Shown in pieces: positions 1 to 7,915 of a stretch of 47,373 bases of DNA. A program made the translations under genes and the position numbers. The notes beneath the pieces are model-generated. The model searched no databases, had not been told where the DNA came from, and was given only the letters and a program-made list of their open reading frames with translations. Where the stretch lies: positions 1-47,373 of the forward strand of contig NZ_VRTY01000043.1 of assembly GCF_008017455.1 (NCBI RefSeq). Reading direction: 5' to 3'. The stretch's first letter is position 1. The number at the start of each line of letters is the position of its first letter. The DNA comes from Pontibacter qinzhouensis. GTDB lineage: Bacteria; Bacteroidota; Bacteroidia; Cytophagales; Hymenobacteraceae.

Positions 1-335
1 AAGCAGCAAAGGGGGAAAATACACAAATTGTACTTGTCTAATTTTTCAAGTCAAAACTCGCGTTATTAGGATTTTGTTGGCGCTGAGCCTTTGCCAAGGT
101 TATTACCGCTTGCCCAGACACTCGCAGGAGCTGCGCACGCTGCAAGGTCTTTCCTGCACAATTTCGAAATATTACAAGTTTGACCTCTCAACAATCAACA
201 ACGAACAACCAGCAATTATTTAAATCAAAACGGCCTTCCAAAGGTTTTTGCCGTCAGATGAGTCAAGGGTCGGAAAGCCTTACAGTATCCAAGATGGTTG
301 CAAGTAGTTAAGACGCTGCGAGGTCTGTGTATTTC
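1..335. other. Intergenic stretch downstream of hemB
   Basis: No gene is visible here. It holds one minus-oriented copy of the dispersed palindromic element (213-270), which is abutted by four 7-mers of the form CAAnnAn (192-219). There is also a loose direct repeat of the form CGCTGCnAGGTCT at about 150 and 315. The left 180 bases show nothing recognisable. Confidence 0.6.
192..270 (-). repeat. Dispersed palindromic element, copy A, with CAAnnAn heptads
   Basis: Read on the minus strand it starts with ACCCTTGA, has the imperfect palindrome CCTTTGGAAGG at its centre, and ends AAATAATT. It begins 65 nt after the hemB stop in the same orientation. On the plus strand, four in-phase heptamers (CAATCAA, CAACGAA, CAACCAG, CAATTAT) run from 192 to 219 straight into the AATTATT end of the element. 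Confidence 0.6.
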
Positions 336-1310
336 TTATTGCTTTTTCAGGTACTGCGCGTATTCTTTGGCGAAGTAAGTCAGAATTACGTCGGCTCCGG
401 CTCTTTTTATGCCAGTCAGGATTTCGGCCATGGCTTTGTCGTTGTCGAGCCAGCCGTTTTGGGCTGCGGCTTTTACCATAGCATACTCGCCGCTGATGTT
501 GTAGGCGGCAATGGGCAGGTTGGAGTTGTCGCGTAGCAGCTTAATAACGTCGAGGTAAGCCAGCGCGGGTTTTACCATCAGGTAATCGGCTCCTTCCAGG
601 GTGTCGAGTTCGGCTTCTATCAGGGCTTCGCGGCTGTTGGCGTAGTTCATCTGGTACGTTTTTTTGTCGCCAGATTTTGGAGCAGAGCCTAAGGCATCGC
701 GGAAGGGACCATAGAAGGCGCTGGCGTATTTAGCTGTATAAGCCATAATCGCCACCTTCTGAAACCCGTTTTCGTCGAGCACCTTCCGGATGTGCCCAAT
801 GCGACCATCCATCATGTCGGAAGGAGCTACAATGTCGGCTCCGGCCTGTGCCTGTGTCAGGGCCATTTTTCCCAGCACTTCCAGCGTCTCGTCGTTTATA
901 ATTTCACCGTTTTCCACAATACCATCGTGACCATCGGAGCTGTAAGGGTCCATGGCGACGTCGGTTACCAACGCTACCTCCGGAAAGTTCTGCTTGATGG
1001 CGCGGATGGCACTCGGGAAAAGGCCTTCCGGGTTCTGGCTCTCGGTGGCATATTTGTCTTTTATGTCTTCGGAGATGCTCGGGAAAGGAGCAAACACCTT
1101 TATGCCCAGGTCCACACAAGCCTGCACTTCTTCCAGTACCTGATCGATGGTGTAGCGGAAAATGCCGGGCATAGAGCTGATTTCTATTTTCTTGTTTTCG
1201 CCTTCAATTAAAAACAGCGGAAATATAAAATCGTGTACACCAACAGTCGTTTCCTGCACCATGTTGCGGATGGCCTCTGTCTGGCGGTTACGTCTTGGTC
1301 TTCGTATCAT
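336..1310 (-). CDS. hemB: Delta-aminolevulinic acid dehydratase (porphobilinogen synthase)
   Basis: HemB condenses two molecules of 5-aminolevulinate to porphobilinogen in cytosolic tetrapyrrole (heme) synthesis. The Schiff-base lysines are visible in AYTAKYASAFYG and YLMVKPALAYLD, and the PSDMMDGRIG motif is intact. The zinc-binding cysteine cluster of animal-type enzymes is replaced by TDVAMDPYSSDGHDG, so this is the Mg/K-dependent class. The reading frame opens at 1337, but a minus-strand TAnnTTTG box at 1355-1348 would put the transcription start only a few bases before that codon. The ATG at 1310, giving the typical MIRRPRRNR start, is therefore preferred (324 aa). A palindromic element follows 65 nt downstream. 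Confidence 0.95.
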   Translation of the reverse strand: MIRRPRRNRQTEAIRNMVQETTVGVHDFIFPLFLIEGENKKIEISSMPGIFRYTIDQVLEEVQACVDLGIKVFAPFPSISEDIKDKYATESQNPEGLFPSAIRAIKQNFPEVALVTDVAMDPYSSDGHDGIVENGEIINDETLEVLGKMALTQAQAGADIVAPSDMMDGRIGHIRKVLDENGFQKVAIMAYTAKYASAFYGPFRDALGSAPKSGDKKTYQMNYANSREALIEAELDTLEGADYLMVKPALAYLDVIKLLRDNSNLPIAAYNISGEYAMVKAAAQNGWLDNDKAMAEILTGIKRAGADVILTYFAKEYAQYLKKQ

Positions 1311-1347
1311 TGTGTAAATTATTTTACTGGTCGTCACTTCAGAAAAG

Positions 1348-1355
1348 CAAAGGTA
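1348..1355 (-). promoter_or_regulatory. Putative -7 box for hemB
   Basis: On the minus strand this reads TACCTTTG, a full match to the Bacteroidota -7 consensus TAnnTTTG. It lies about 38 nt before the preferred hemB ATG. No clear TTTG -33 element is present; an AAATTnn heptad array occupies that position. Confidence 0.5.
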
Positions 1356-1360
1356 AGGGG

Positions 1361-1650
1361 CTTCGCTAAATTAAAAATTAGAAATTCAAAATTAGAAATG
1401 TCTGGAAATACACTCCCAGAGCCTTAATAATAGCAATTTGTTAGGTCCCTGATTTTTGAGATGCCATAGTTTTTATAACAGTTTTAGTATGCATGCAAAG
1501 ATTTGCACATCCCTTTCTTCAATCGGAGAATGAGTGGGTGAGAAAGACATGACCTGGTGCTTCGCTAAATTAACTTCCAGCATAAAACTAGTTTGTGTAC
1601 CTTCTTACTACCTATAACTACCACCTCTTCTAATTTCTAATTTGCCGAAG
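1361..1650. repeat. Intergenic region with GCTTCGCT/AAATTnn heptad arrays
   Basis: There is no gene between hemB and rocD. At 1368-1395 four tandem 7-mers (AAATTAA, AAATTAG, AAATTCA, AAATTAG) follow GCTTCGCT. A second GCTTCGCTAAATTAA occurs at about 1560. An inverted, shorter version (two CTAATTT units, then GCCGAAGC) lies at 1630-1651. The same four heptamers in the same order, inverted, occur at 27814-27841. Confidence 0.6.
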
Positions 1651-1652
1651 CA

Positions 1653-2894
1653 TCAGAAATTCATAATCACGTCTTCTATAATATCGCAGCAGGCGTGCAC
1701 TTGCTCTTCGGTGATAACCAGTGGTGGTGCAAACCGGATAATGTCGCCGTGCGTGGGTTTAGCCAGCAGGCCTTTGTCTTTCAATGCCACACACACATCC
1801 CAGGCGGTACGGCCATCGGCGGTGGGTTCTACAATAATGGCATTGAGCAGGCCTTTGCCGCGTACCAGCGTTACTAGTTCCGGCCGCTGCTGTTTCAGGC
1901 GTTCCATGCGTGCCCTGAAAACCTCGCCTATAGCGTTTGCATTTTCGGTTAGTTTTTCTTCTTTTATGACCTGCAGGGCAGCCATGGCTACTACGGCTGC
2001 CAAGGGGTTACCGCCAAATGTGGAGCCGTGTTCACCGGGCTTAATGCACAGCATAATATCGTCGTCGGCGAGTACCGCCGATACCGGCAGCACCCCGCCC
2101 GACAGCGCTTTACCTAATATCAGGATATCGGCTTTTACCTTATCGTAATAACCAGCCAGCAACTCGCCGGTGCGGCCAATGCCTGTCTGGATCTCGTCGG
2201 TTATAAAAAGTACATTGTATTTGCGACAGAGCGCATGTGCGTTGGCCAGGTAACCAGCGTCTGGCACTACTACACCTGCCTCGCCCTGAATGGGTTCTAC
2301 CATAAAGCCACACACGTTCGGGTTTTCCTGCAGTGTCCGCTCCAGTGCCTCCAGGTCGTTGTAAGGTATAACTTTGTAGCCGGGCATGTACGGGCCGAAG
2401 CCTTTAGTAGAATCAGGGTCGGTGGAGAAGGAGATAATGCCGGTGGTACGGCCATGGAAGTTGCTTTCGACCACAACGATTTCTGCTTTATGCGGAGCGA
2501 TTCCTTTTTTCTGGTAGCCCCACTTGCGGGCCAGTTTAATGGCGGTTTCCACAGCCTCTGCCCCCGAGTTCATGAACAGCGATTTCTGGTAATCGAAATA
2601 CTCGCAGATGTACTGCTCTGCCAGCCCCAGTTTGTCGTTGTAAAATGCCCGCGAGGTAAGTGTTAGCTGCTGGGCCTGCTCTATAAGCGCGCCAATAATT
2701 TTAGGGTGGCAATGTCCCTGGTTCACGGCGCTGTAAGCCGAAAGAAAATCGTAGTAACGTTTGCCCTCCACATCCCAGAGGTACACGCCCTCGCCGCGGG
2801 TCAGCACCACGGGCAGCGGGTGGTAATTGTGCGCACCAAACTGGTGCTCGGTATCGATGGCTTGTTGGCTCGAAGTAATGGTTTGCATAGACAT
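1653..2894 (-). CDS. rocD: Ornithine aminotransferase
   Basis: A class-III PLP aminotransferase of 413 aa, the usual length of ornithine-oxo-acid transaminases, which convert ornithine and 2-oxoglutarate to glutamate semialdehyde and glutamate. The PLP lysine is K262 in [10 protein letters not shown], and [13 protein letters not shown] carries the cofactor-binding Asp. The motifs [11 protein letters not shown] and [10 protein letters not shown] are also typical. Acetylornithine aminotransferase is a relative, but the N-terminal HNYHPLPVV and the [17 protein letters not shown] block fit RocD better. The start could be M1 or M3. It is transcribed alone, in the same direction as hemB and 315-340 bp upstream of it. 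Confidence 0.92.
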   Translation of the reverse strand: MSMQTITSSQQAIDTEHQFGAHNYHPLPVVLTRGEGVYLWDVEGKRYYDFLSAYSAVNQGHCHPKIIGALIEQAQQLTLTSRAFYNDKLGLAEQYICEYFDYQKSLFMNSGAEAVETAIKLARKWGYQKKGIAPHKAEIVVVESNFHGRTTGIISFSTDPDSTKGFGPYMPGYKVIPYNDLEALERTLQENPNVCGFMVEPIQGEAGVVVPDAGYLANAHALCRKYNVLFITDEIQTGIGRTGELLAGYYDKVKADILILGKALSGGVLPVSAVLADDDIMLCIKPGEHGSTFGGNPLAAVVAMAALQVIKEEKLTENANAIGEVFRARMERLKQQRPELVTLVRGKGLLNAIIVEPTADGRTAWDVCVALKDKGLLAKPTHGDIIRFAPPLVITEEQVHACCDIIEDVIMNF

Positions 2895-2997
2895 AGTTTT
2901 CAGGGTTAGAGAGAAACCTACAGTTGCAGGCAGTGGTTATATTTTACAGAGAAAATGCGTAATGGTTGTGAAAGGTAGCATGGAATACGATTTTGTG

Positions 2998-3040
2998 AAT
3001 TATTCTAATCAAAAAGGCCTTCCGAAGGCAAAAAGACCCA
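2998..3040 (-). repeat. Dispersed palindromic element, copy B (head missing)
   Basis: On the minus strand it contains GCCTTCGGAAGGC followed by TTTTTGATTAGAATAATT, matching the core and tail of the family. The CCCTTGA head is not recognisable. Unlike most copies it is not just 3' of a gene; it lies upstream of rocD. Confidence 0.55.
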
Positions 3041-3068
3041 ATACTTTTGTTTTCAGATGTATGCTTCT

Positions 3069-3208
3069 GTAGCGGCGTTACATGGTAACGCCGTTGCCAG
3101 CCGATGGCGTTACAGCCAGCTATAAAAAATGCAGGTTAACAGGCTCAACAGCAAACAGAAAGGCCTTGTTCATTCTACAGCCTCGGCGTTACAGTGTAAC
3201 GCCGCTAC
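3069..3208. repeat. REP-like element built from GGCGTTAC palindromes
   Basis: The outer inverted repeat GTAGCGGCGTTACA (3069-3082) is matched exactly by TGTAACGCCGCTAC (3195-3208). Each arm is itself part of a smaller palindrome: CGGCGTTAC/GTAACGCCG at 3073-3093, and CGGCGTTACA/TGTAACGCCG at 3184-3204. A further GGCGTTACA lies at 3106-3114. This resembles BIME/REP organisation. It fills most of the 2895-3312 gap, which has no gene. Confidence 0.6.
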
Positions 3209-3285
3209 GAAGGCGCTGCTTCTGCGCGGGCAGCTGCAAAATAGACCCTGCTGAAGATTTTTTTCGTTCCGCATTTTGATTGCCT

Positions 3286-3293
3286 TACCTTTG
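3286..3293 (+). promoter_or_regulatory. Putative -7 box for the DUF5522 gene
   Basis: TACCTTTG matches TAnnTTTG, 20 nt before the TTG start of the small gene. The upstream -33 region is only T-rich (TTTTTTTCG). Confidence 0.4.
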
Positions 3294-3312
3294 TTGAAAT
3301 AAAAAAAGAATT

Positions 3313-3483
3313 TTGAGCCAGCAATTAAAAGAAGGCGAAGACTATTATCTGAATGAGCAGGGGCTGCTGGTATTTACGGCCAGGTACCACCTGAAACGCG
3401 GCTATTGCTGCCAGAACGGCTGTAAGCACTGCCCCTACGGCTTTCGTAAAAAACAGCAGCAGGCTAACCGCGGCGGCAAATAG
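3313..3483 (+). CDS. DUF5522 domain-containing small protein
   Basis: A 56-residue protein starting at TTG 3313; an in-frame TGA at 3295-3297 rules out a longer one. It reads LSQQLKEGEDYYLNEQG, then FTARYHLKRGYCC, then a second Cys pair in CKHCPYGF and a basic tail. The pattern Y-x-E-x-G-x-x-V-F-T-x-x-Y-H-x-x-R-G-x-C-C-x-x-x-C-x-H-C-P-Y is characteristic of the DUF5522 family, widespread in Bacteroidota and of unknown function. The four cysteines and the histidine suggest metal binding (inference). It stands alone between a REP-like element and rpmB. Confidence 0.8.
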   Translation: MSQQLKEGEDYYLNEQGLLVFTARYHLKRGYCCQNGCKHCPYGFRKKQQQANRGGK

Positions 3484-3559
3484 CACATTGGTTTTTTAGC
3501 AGCATAGAGGGCAGGAGAGCCGCTTTAACTAGCTTTGCTATAAAAATATTAGCTATGCT

Positions 3560-3591
3560 TTTGATTTTCTGTATCTTTTTTATGATCTTTG
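3560..3591 (+). promoter_or_regulatory. Promoter of rpmB
   Basis: TTTG at 3560-3563, a 20-bp spacer and GATCTTTG at 3584-3591 (seven of eight matches to TAnnTTTG counting the free positions). This is the Bacteroidota primary sigma-factor arrangement. The transcript would start near 3598, giving a leader of about 30 nt. Confidence 0.65.
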
Positions 3592-3626
3592 CACCCCTAT
3601 TGAAATAATTTAGAAGAATATACAAG

Positions 3627-3866
3627 ATGGCAAGAGTTTGCGACTTAACCGGAAAAAGAGTACAAGTTGGTAATAACGTATCACACGCTAACAACAAGAC
3701 TAAGCGTAAGTTTTATCCAAACCTTCAGAAGAAGCGTTTTTACATCCCTGAAGAAGATGCATGGATAACCCTGAAAGTTTCTACTTCAGCTTTAAGAACC
3801 ATTAACAAAAATGGTATTACAGCTGTGTTGAAAAAAGCTGTTGAGCAAGGATATATCCTTTACTAG
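3627..3866 (+). CDS. rpmB: 50S ribosomal protein L28
   Basis: A 79-residue basic protein starting [20 protein letters not shown], the standard L28 N-terminus, followed by the [16 protein letters not shown] block. It binds 23S rRNA in the large subunit. Only one N-terminal Cys is present, so there is no complete zinc site. It has its own promoter and is followed by a strong terminator at 3969-4025. It is therefore transcribed separately from rpmG, although the two genes are neighbours as in many bacteria. Confidence 0.96.
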   Translation: MARVCDLTGKRVQVGNNVSHANNKTKRKFYPNLQKKRFYIPEEDAWITLKVSTSALRTINKNGITAVLKKAVEQGYILY

Positions 3867-3968
3867 TAACCATTAACCGGCAACGGGTGCTGCTGGTAGA
3901 AGCAAGCTTCGTCAGTAAAGCACGCAACCCGGAAAAGCCATCTGGTAACTTGTAGATAAAGCATACCG

Positions 3969-4025
3969 GCAACGGAGAGAGCTACTGCTGCGGCAGTTTT
4001 CGCCTCGCTCCGTTGCTGTTTTTTT
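3969..4025 (+). terminator. Intrinsic terminator of rpmB
   Basis: GCAACGGAG (3969-3977) pairs with CTCCGTTGC (4008-4016), followed by TGTTTTTTT. The 30-nt loop contains a further CTGC/GCAG pairing. The rest of the 397-bp rpmB-rpmG gap has no gene. Confidence 0.7.
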
Positions 4026-4202
4026 GTATGCGGCTACGGCGCTGATTGCTGTGAAGACGGAGAGAATCCAGGGTGGCGAGATGAAGTGCAGTAAGTATCA
4101 GCTTTTTACTTAAGCTCATGCTGAGTCTGGAATCTGATCTGGCGGCTTTAAAAAATAAATAAGAAAATTGCACCAAAGCTTTGAATAAAAACATGCACTT
4201 CG

Positions 4203-4234
4203 TTTGCAATGAATAATTTAAGCTTGTATATTTG
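4203..4234 (+). promoter_or_regulatory. Promoter of rpmG-DUF4295
   Basis: TTTG at 4203-4206, exactly 20 bp, then TATATTTG at 4227-4234: a full match to both Bacteroidota promoter elements. The transcription start would be near 4241, about 23 nt before the rpmG ATG. Confidence 0.75.
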
Positions 4235-4263
4235 CAGTCCTAAATAAAAAATTACTAGTTGAG

Positions 4264-4452
4264 ATGGCTAAAAAAGCAAAAGGTAATAGAATCCAGGTAA
4301 TCATGGAGTGCACAGAGCATAAAGCTACTGGCCTGCCTGGAACTTCAAGGTACATCACTACCAAAAACAGAAAGAACACTACTGGGCGCTTGGAGCTTAA
4401 GAAGTACAATCCTGTATTAAGAAAAGTAACCTTACATAAAGAAATTAAATAG
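4264..4452 (+). CDS. rpmG: 50S ribosomal protein L33
   Basis: A 62-residue protein, [19 protein letters not shown] followed by the [19 protein letters not shown] and [12 protein letters not shown] blocks. Only one cysteine is present (MECTEH), so this is the zinc-independent form of L33. It lies three bases before the DUF4295 gene under one strong promoter. The order rpmB, rpmG, DUF4295, ftsY is a recurrent Bacteroidota arrangement. Confidence 0.95.
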   Translation: MAKKAKGNRIQVIMECTEHKATGLPGTSRYITTKNRKNTTGRLELKKYNPVLRKVTLHKEIK

Positions 4453-4455
4453 ACC

Positions 4456-4608
4456 ATGGCTAAGAAAGTTGTTGCGACCCTGAAAACCGCTACAGGCAAA
4501 GACTGGGCAAAGGTAATTAAAGCTGTAAAGTCTCCTAAAACTGGTGCTTACACTTTTAGAGAAGAAATGGTACCTGTTGACAAAGTACAGGAGTTCCTGA
4601 CCAAGTAA
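4456..4608 (+). CDS. DUF4295 family protein
   Basis: A 50-residue protein, MAKKVVATLKTATGKDWAKV, then IKAVKSPKTGAYTFREEMVP and VDKVQEFLTK. This small family is found next to rpmG in Bacteroidota and is suspected to be ribosome-associated because of that context (inference); its function is unknown. It starts three bases after the rpmG stop, so the two are almost surely co-transcribed, and it ends just before a terminator. Confidence 0.88.
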   Translation: MAKKVVATLKTATGKDWAKVIKAVKSPKTGAYTFREEMVPVDKVQEFLTK

Positions 4609-4652
4609 TACAACCTGCTACTACTCTACTTTACATAGATAGAATCACGAAG

Positions 4653-4677
4653 AAGTCCCTTAATATGGGACTTTTTT
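4653..4677 (+). terminator. Terminator after DUF4295
   Basis: AAGTCCC (4653-4659), loop TTAATAT, GGGACTT (4667-4673), running into TTTTTT. It separates the rpmG unit from ftsY. Confidence 0.75.
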
Positions 4678-4729
4678 GGTATATTACCGTGTCACTTGAC
4701 ACAACCTCAACACCCTACACTGAATTAAG

Positions 4730-5692
4730 ATGGGAATTTTTGACTTTTTTGGTAAAGAAAAGAAAAAGGAGTCTCTGGATAAAGGTCTGGAGAAGTCCAA
4801 AACCAACTTTTTTGGACAATTAAGCAAAGCCGTAATGGGTAAGTCCACAGTAGATGTGGATGTGCTGGACGAGCTGGAGGAAATACTCGTTAATGCCGAT
4901 GTAGGGGTAGACACCACCATTAAAATAATCGACCGGATCGAGAAACGGGTTGCGCGCGACAAGTATGTGAGCACCGACGAACTGGACAGAATACTACGTG
5001 AAGAAATTGCTGCTCTGCTCGGCGAGAACAAAGCCGGAGACGGTGCTAACTTTGAGCTACCTGCCGGCATAAAGCCTTATGTAATTATGGTGGTGGGTGT
5101 AAACGGTGTAGGCAAGACTACGACTATCGGCAAGCTGGCATCGCAGTTCCATAAAGCAGGCAAGCAAGTAGTGTTGGGCGCTGCCGATACCTTCCGGGCA
5201 GCTGCCGTAGACCAGCTCATTATCTGGGGTGAGCGTGTGGGAGTGCCTGTTATATCGCACGGCATGAACACCGACCCTGCCTCTGTTGCCTACGATGCCG
5301 TAAAAAAAGGCGTAGACATGGGAGCCGATGTGGTGATCATAGACACAGCTGGCCGCCTGCACAACAAAGTAGGCCTGATGAATGAGCTTGGCAAAATTAA
5401 GCGCGTGATGCAGAAAATTACCGTAGACACGCCGCACGAAGTGCTGCTGGTGCTTGATGGCAGCACCGGGCAGAACGCCATTCTGCAGGCCCGTGAGTTT
5501 ACCAAAGCGACAGACGTAACCGCTATGGCCATTACAAAGCTCGATGGGACCGCTAAAGGTGGTGTGGTAATCGGTATTTCTGATGAATTTAAAATTCCTG
5601 TAAAATACATAGGAGTTGGCGAGAAAATTGAAGACCTGCAACTGTTCGATAAACAGGAGTTTGTGGAGTCTTTCTTTTCACGCAAAAAATAA
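4730..5692 (+). CDS. ftsY: Signal recognition particle receptor FtsY
   Basis: The SRP GTPase receptor that docks ribosome-SRP complexes at the membrane for co-translational insertion. At 320 aa it lacks the long acidic A domain of E. coli FtsY and is essentially N plus G domain, beginning MGIFDFFGKEKKK, whose aromatic/basic start may be the membrane-contacting helix. Visible G motifs are GVNGVGKTTT (123-132), DTFRAAAVDQL (153-163), DTAGRL (205-210) and TKLDGTAKGG (269-278). A lipoprotein gene follows after seven bases, probably in the same transcript. Confidence 0.96.
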   Translation: MGIFDFFGKEKKKESLDKGLEKSKTNFFGQLSKAVMGKSTVDVDVLDELEEILVNADVGVDTTIKIIDRIEKRVARDKYVSTDELDRILREEIAALLGENKAGDGANFELPAGIKPYVIMVVGVNGVGKTTTIGKLASQFHKAGKQVVLGAADTFRAAAVDQLIIWGERVGVPVISHGMNTDPASVAYDAVKKGVDMGADVVIIDTAGRLHNKVGLMNELGKIKRVMQKITVDTPHEVLLVLDGSTGQNAILQAREFTKATDVTAMAITKLDGTAKGGVVIGISDEFKIPVKYIGVGEKIEDLQLFDKQEFVESFFSRKK

Positions 5693-5699
5693 TACCGGC

Positions 5700-6266
5700 A
5701 TGAACAAGCTTTTGCTGTTGCCGCTTTTTCTGCTGGCTAACTGCAGCAGTTCTACCTCTGTTCAGCAATACGATACGCAACAGATGGAGACCACTACCGA
5801 GCAAGTACCGCAGGATCAGGAACTGCCTACAGGAGTAGCAGCTTCGCCAGCAGTAGAAAGGCTCCTGCAGGCACAGAAGTCTACACTAAAGCAAGGCATT
5901 GCCGGCCGCGTTCTGTGGGTTACCGGTAACCAAATGCCCTCACCCGATGTGCCGCGCAGCAGTGGCAAAAAAGGCGTGCAGCGGCAGGTTTTTATTTACC
6001 AGCTCACCAAAGGGGCACAAGCCACTACCATAGATGGTGTTTTTCACACCAACATTCAAACTAATTTAGTAACTCAAGTTGTTACAGATGCTAATGGCTA
6101 CTTTGCCGTTAGCCTGGAGCCCGGCCATTACTCTGTTTTTTCGAAAGAGGAGCAGGGGCTATTTGCCAACCTGTTCGATGGAGAAGGTCATATTTTCCCG
6201 GTAGAGGTAAAGCAAGGGGAGGTAACACCAGTAGAGTTCCTAATAAATTATAATGCTACTTATTAG
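5700..6266 (+). CDS. Putative lipoprotein of unknown function
   Basis: 188 aa from the ATG at 5700; a longer frame overlapping ftsY exists but lacks a signal peptide. MNKLLLLPLFLLANC is a clear lipoprotein signal with the lipobox Cys at residue 15. The mature part has a Gln/Thr-rich linker, then a segment with IAGRVLWVTGNQMP, VTDANGYFAVSLEPGHYSVF and VEVKQGEVTPVEFLI. That pattern resembles a carboxypeptidase-regulatory-like beta-sandwich (conserved G-x-V, D-x-x-G-x-F, L-x-P-G-x-Y). It is probably anchored in the outer membrane. The function is not recognised. Confidence 0.75.
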   Translation: MNKLLLLPLFLLANCSSSTSVQQYDTQQMETTTEQVPQDQELPTGVAASPAVERLLQAQKSTLKQGIAGRVLWVTGNQMPSPDVPRSSGKKGVQRQVFIYQLTKGAQATTIDGVFHTNIQTNLVTQVVTDANGYFAVSLEPGHYSVFSKEEQGLFANLFDGEGHIFPVEVKQGEVTPVEFLINYNATY

Positions 6267-6373
6267 GCCAATAAGCTTCAAGCATTTCTGTGCTTAAATC
6301 TTAGTCGCTAATTGGGCAATTATTTGATCATTTGTTGTAGAGCTTTCGCTCTTTCTCTGCGTTAGTAGTATAG

Positions 6374-6420
6374 CAAAAAAACGGACCACCGCACCGAAGA
6401 ATAGTACTGCGTGGTGGCCC
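6374..6420 (-). terminator. Terminator of the manganese catalase gene
   Basis: On the minus strand a stem of about 11 pairs with one bulge (GGGCCACCACGCA against TGCGGTGGTCC) is followed by GTTTTTTT. It lies 36 bp beyond the catalase stop codon. Confidence 0.6.
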
Positions 6421-6456
6421 TAATAGTATTAAGTTTGTTTTTTGGAATGTAGCGTA

Positions 6457-7401
6457 TTAGCTCTTGTCTTTGCCGTTGTAGTTACTCCACTGTGCTTCTC
6501 CTTCCGGTTCGGCACTCTTTATTTCGGAGCTTTTAACTTTGCTCAACTCCTTGTTCATTTTTTCAGTGAGCTTCATTTCCTTCTCAATTCCTTTCTCACG
6601 GTTCTGCAAGCCTTCTGTTTCTTTTACATGGCCAATAGGATCTTCAACATAATCCCAGCTTTTGCCAGTAATTGGCATGTTTCCATCATTCCACGGTCCG
6701 CGCACACTTTCCCCTTGCGACAGGTTAAAGTACTGGTTCGTGAAACGTGGATCGGCCTGCAGCACCCCCGGCGGGTAATTTGGCTGAATCGTAGATAAGG
6801 CTGCTTCAAACATTTCGTAATGGGCAACTTCCCGTGTCATCAGAAATGAAAGCGTTTCCTTTACATAAGGATCGTCGGTGAACTGCATTAAATATTCGTA
6901 CACCAGCTTTGCCCGCGATTCAGATGCGATATTAGAGCGTAGATCTACAGTTAAGTCGCCGTTAGAATGAATGTAAGAGGCGCACCACGGAATGCCCTGG
7001 CTGTTGGTCAGGCGCGGCCCACCAGCGCTCAGCACACCAAACTGCGGGTTCGACATGGCCTGGTGAATAATGTTTTCCTTCGCAGCTTTTCCGTCCAGCA
7101 CACCCATGATCTCAGACTGGTCAGCAGCATCTTTTAACTCGCCATTTACACCTTTTAGCAGCATCTGAATGGTAGCACCTACAATCTCTAAATGACTGAA
7201 TTCTTCGGTGGCGATATCCATCAGCATGTCATACTTATCAGGATATGGTTGCTTGGCGGCAAAAGCCTGGCTGAAATACTGCATAGCAGCAGCTAGTTCA
7301 CCGTTTTCACCTCCAAACTGCTCTAATAGCAATGTGGCAAATCGGGGATCTGGTCTAGAAACCCGTGCGTTGAATTGTAATTCTTTAACGTGATGAAACA
7401 T
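6457..7401 (-). CDS. Manganese catalase family protein
   Basis: A di-manganese catalase of 314 aa that breaks down hydrogen peroxide without heme. It has the ferritin-like four-helix layout. The metal ligands known in the family can be matched by spacing: E35 (GGENGELAAAM), E67 and H70 (TEEFSHLE), E161 (ASESRAKL) and H194 (REVAHYEMF). The C-terminal 60 residues are hydrophilic and Lys/Glu-rich, as in many Bacteroidota members. It is monocistronic, with its own terminator and a 514-bp upstream gap. Confidence 0.93.
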   Translation of the reverse strand: MFHHVKELQFNARVSRPDPRFATLLLEQFGGENGELAAAMQYFSQAFAAKQPYPDKYDMLMDIATEEFSHLEIVGATIQMLLKGVNGELKDAADQSEIMGVLDGKAAKENIIHQAMSNPQFGVLSAGGPRLTNSQGIPWCASYIHSNGDLTVDLRSNIASESRAKLVYEYLMQFTDDPYVKETLSFLMTREVAHYEMFEAALSTIQPNYPPGVLQADPRFTNQYFNLSQGESVRGPWNDGNMPITGKSWDYVEDPIGHVKETEGLQNREKGIEKEMKLTEKMNKELSKVKSSEIKSAEPEGEAQWSNYNGKDKS

Positions 7402-7915
7402 AGGTTCCTTAATTTAGATGTTTAACCTCTAAAACGGCAGGTTAACAGATATGTTAAGGACCATCGTTGCCATTCGCCACTATAGTAAGCGGCAGAAGAG
7501 GAGTGTTGACTGTTGAAAATCTACTGTACTGCACCTCCTTATAAAGCCCAGAGCTTCTGAATAGGCACATTCGCTCCAGCACTAGCCTCTGCCTCACGGA
7601 ATAGTCAGACAGCAAACGGCGCACGTAAAACAGGTATTATTCCAGTTAACATTACGTATAAATACGCTGCCTGTAAAAACTACAGGCATAAGCCGATCTT
7701 TTGTTTTCCACTATTCTATCATCCGGATGCGTTGCATCCTGTAGGGCTAACTTTATGTTAAAATTTTCTGGTGCAGAGCATCGCTAGCTTCACAAGGTCT
7801 TCTTTTATTACCCAAACATATTGTACCTTTGCATCCTGATTTCCAAAACGAACTAATACAGATTGGCATTGGTTTTCAGGTACTAAGAATGAATACCTCG
7901 ATAACAAATATATAA
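7402..7915. other. Intergenic region between catalase and rimO
   Basis: A 514-bp divergent spacer with no gene or tRNA visible. A small hairpin (GCCTGTA, AAAAC, TACAGGC) lies near 7670. The only clear signal is the rimO -7 box at 7824-7831. The left part should hold the catalase promoter, but no unambiguous TAnnTTTG match was found for it. Confidence 0.5.
7824..7831 (+). promoter_or_regulatory. Putative -7 box of rimO
   Basis: TACCTTTG, a full match to TAnnTTTG, 84 nt before the rimO start codon. The -33 position is T-rich without a clear TTTG. Confidence 0.5.

Noticed and set aside
792..1211. Plus-strand open frame inside hemB.
   Set aside because: A shadow of the certain minus-strand gene, with no protein-like composition.
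3982..4209. Minus-strand open frame in the rpmB-rpmG gap.
   Set aside because: It overlaps the rpmB terminator and the rpmG -33 element and has unlikely composition.
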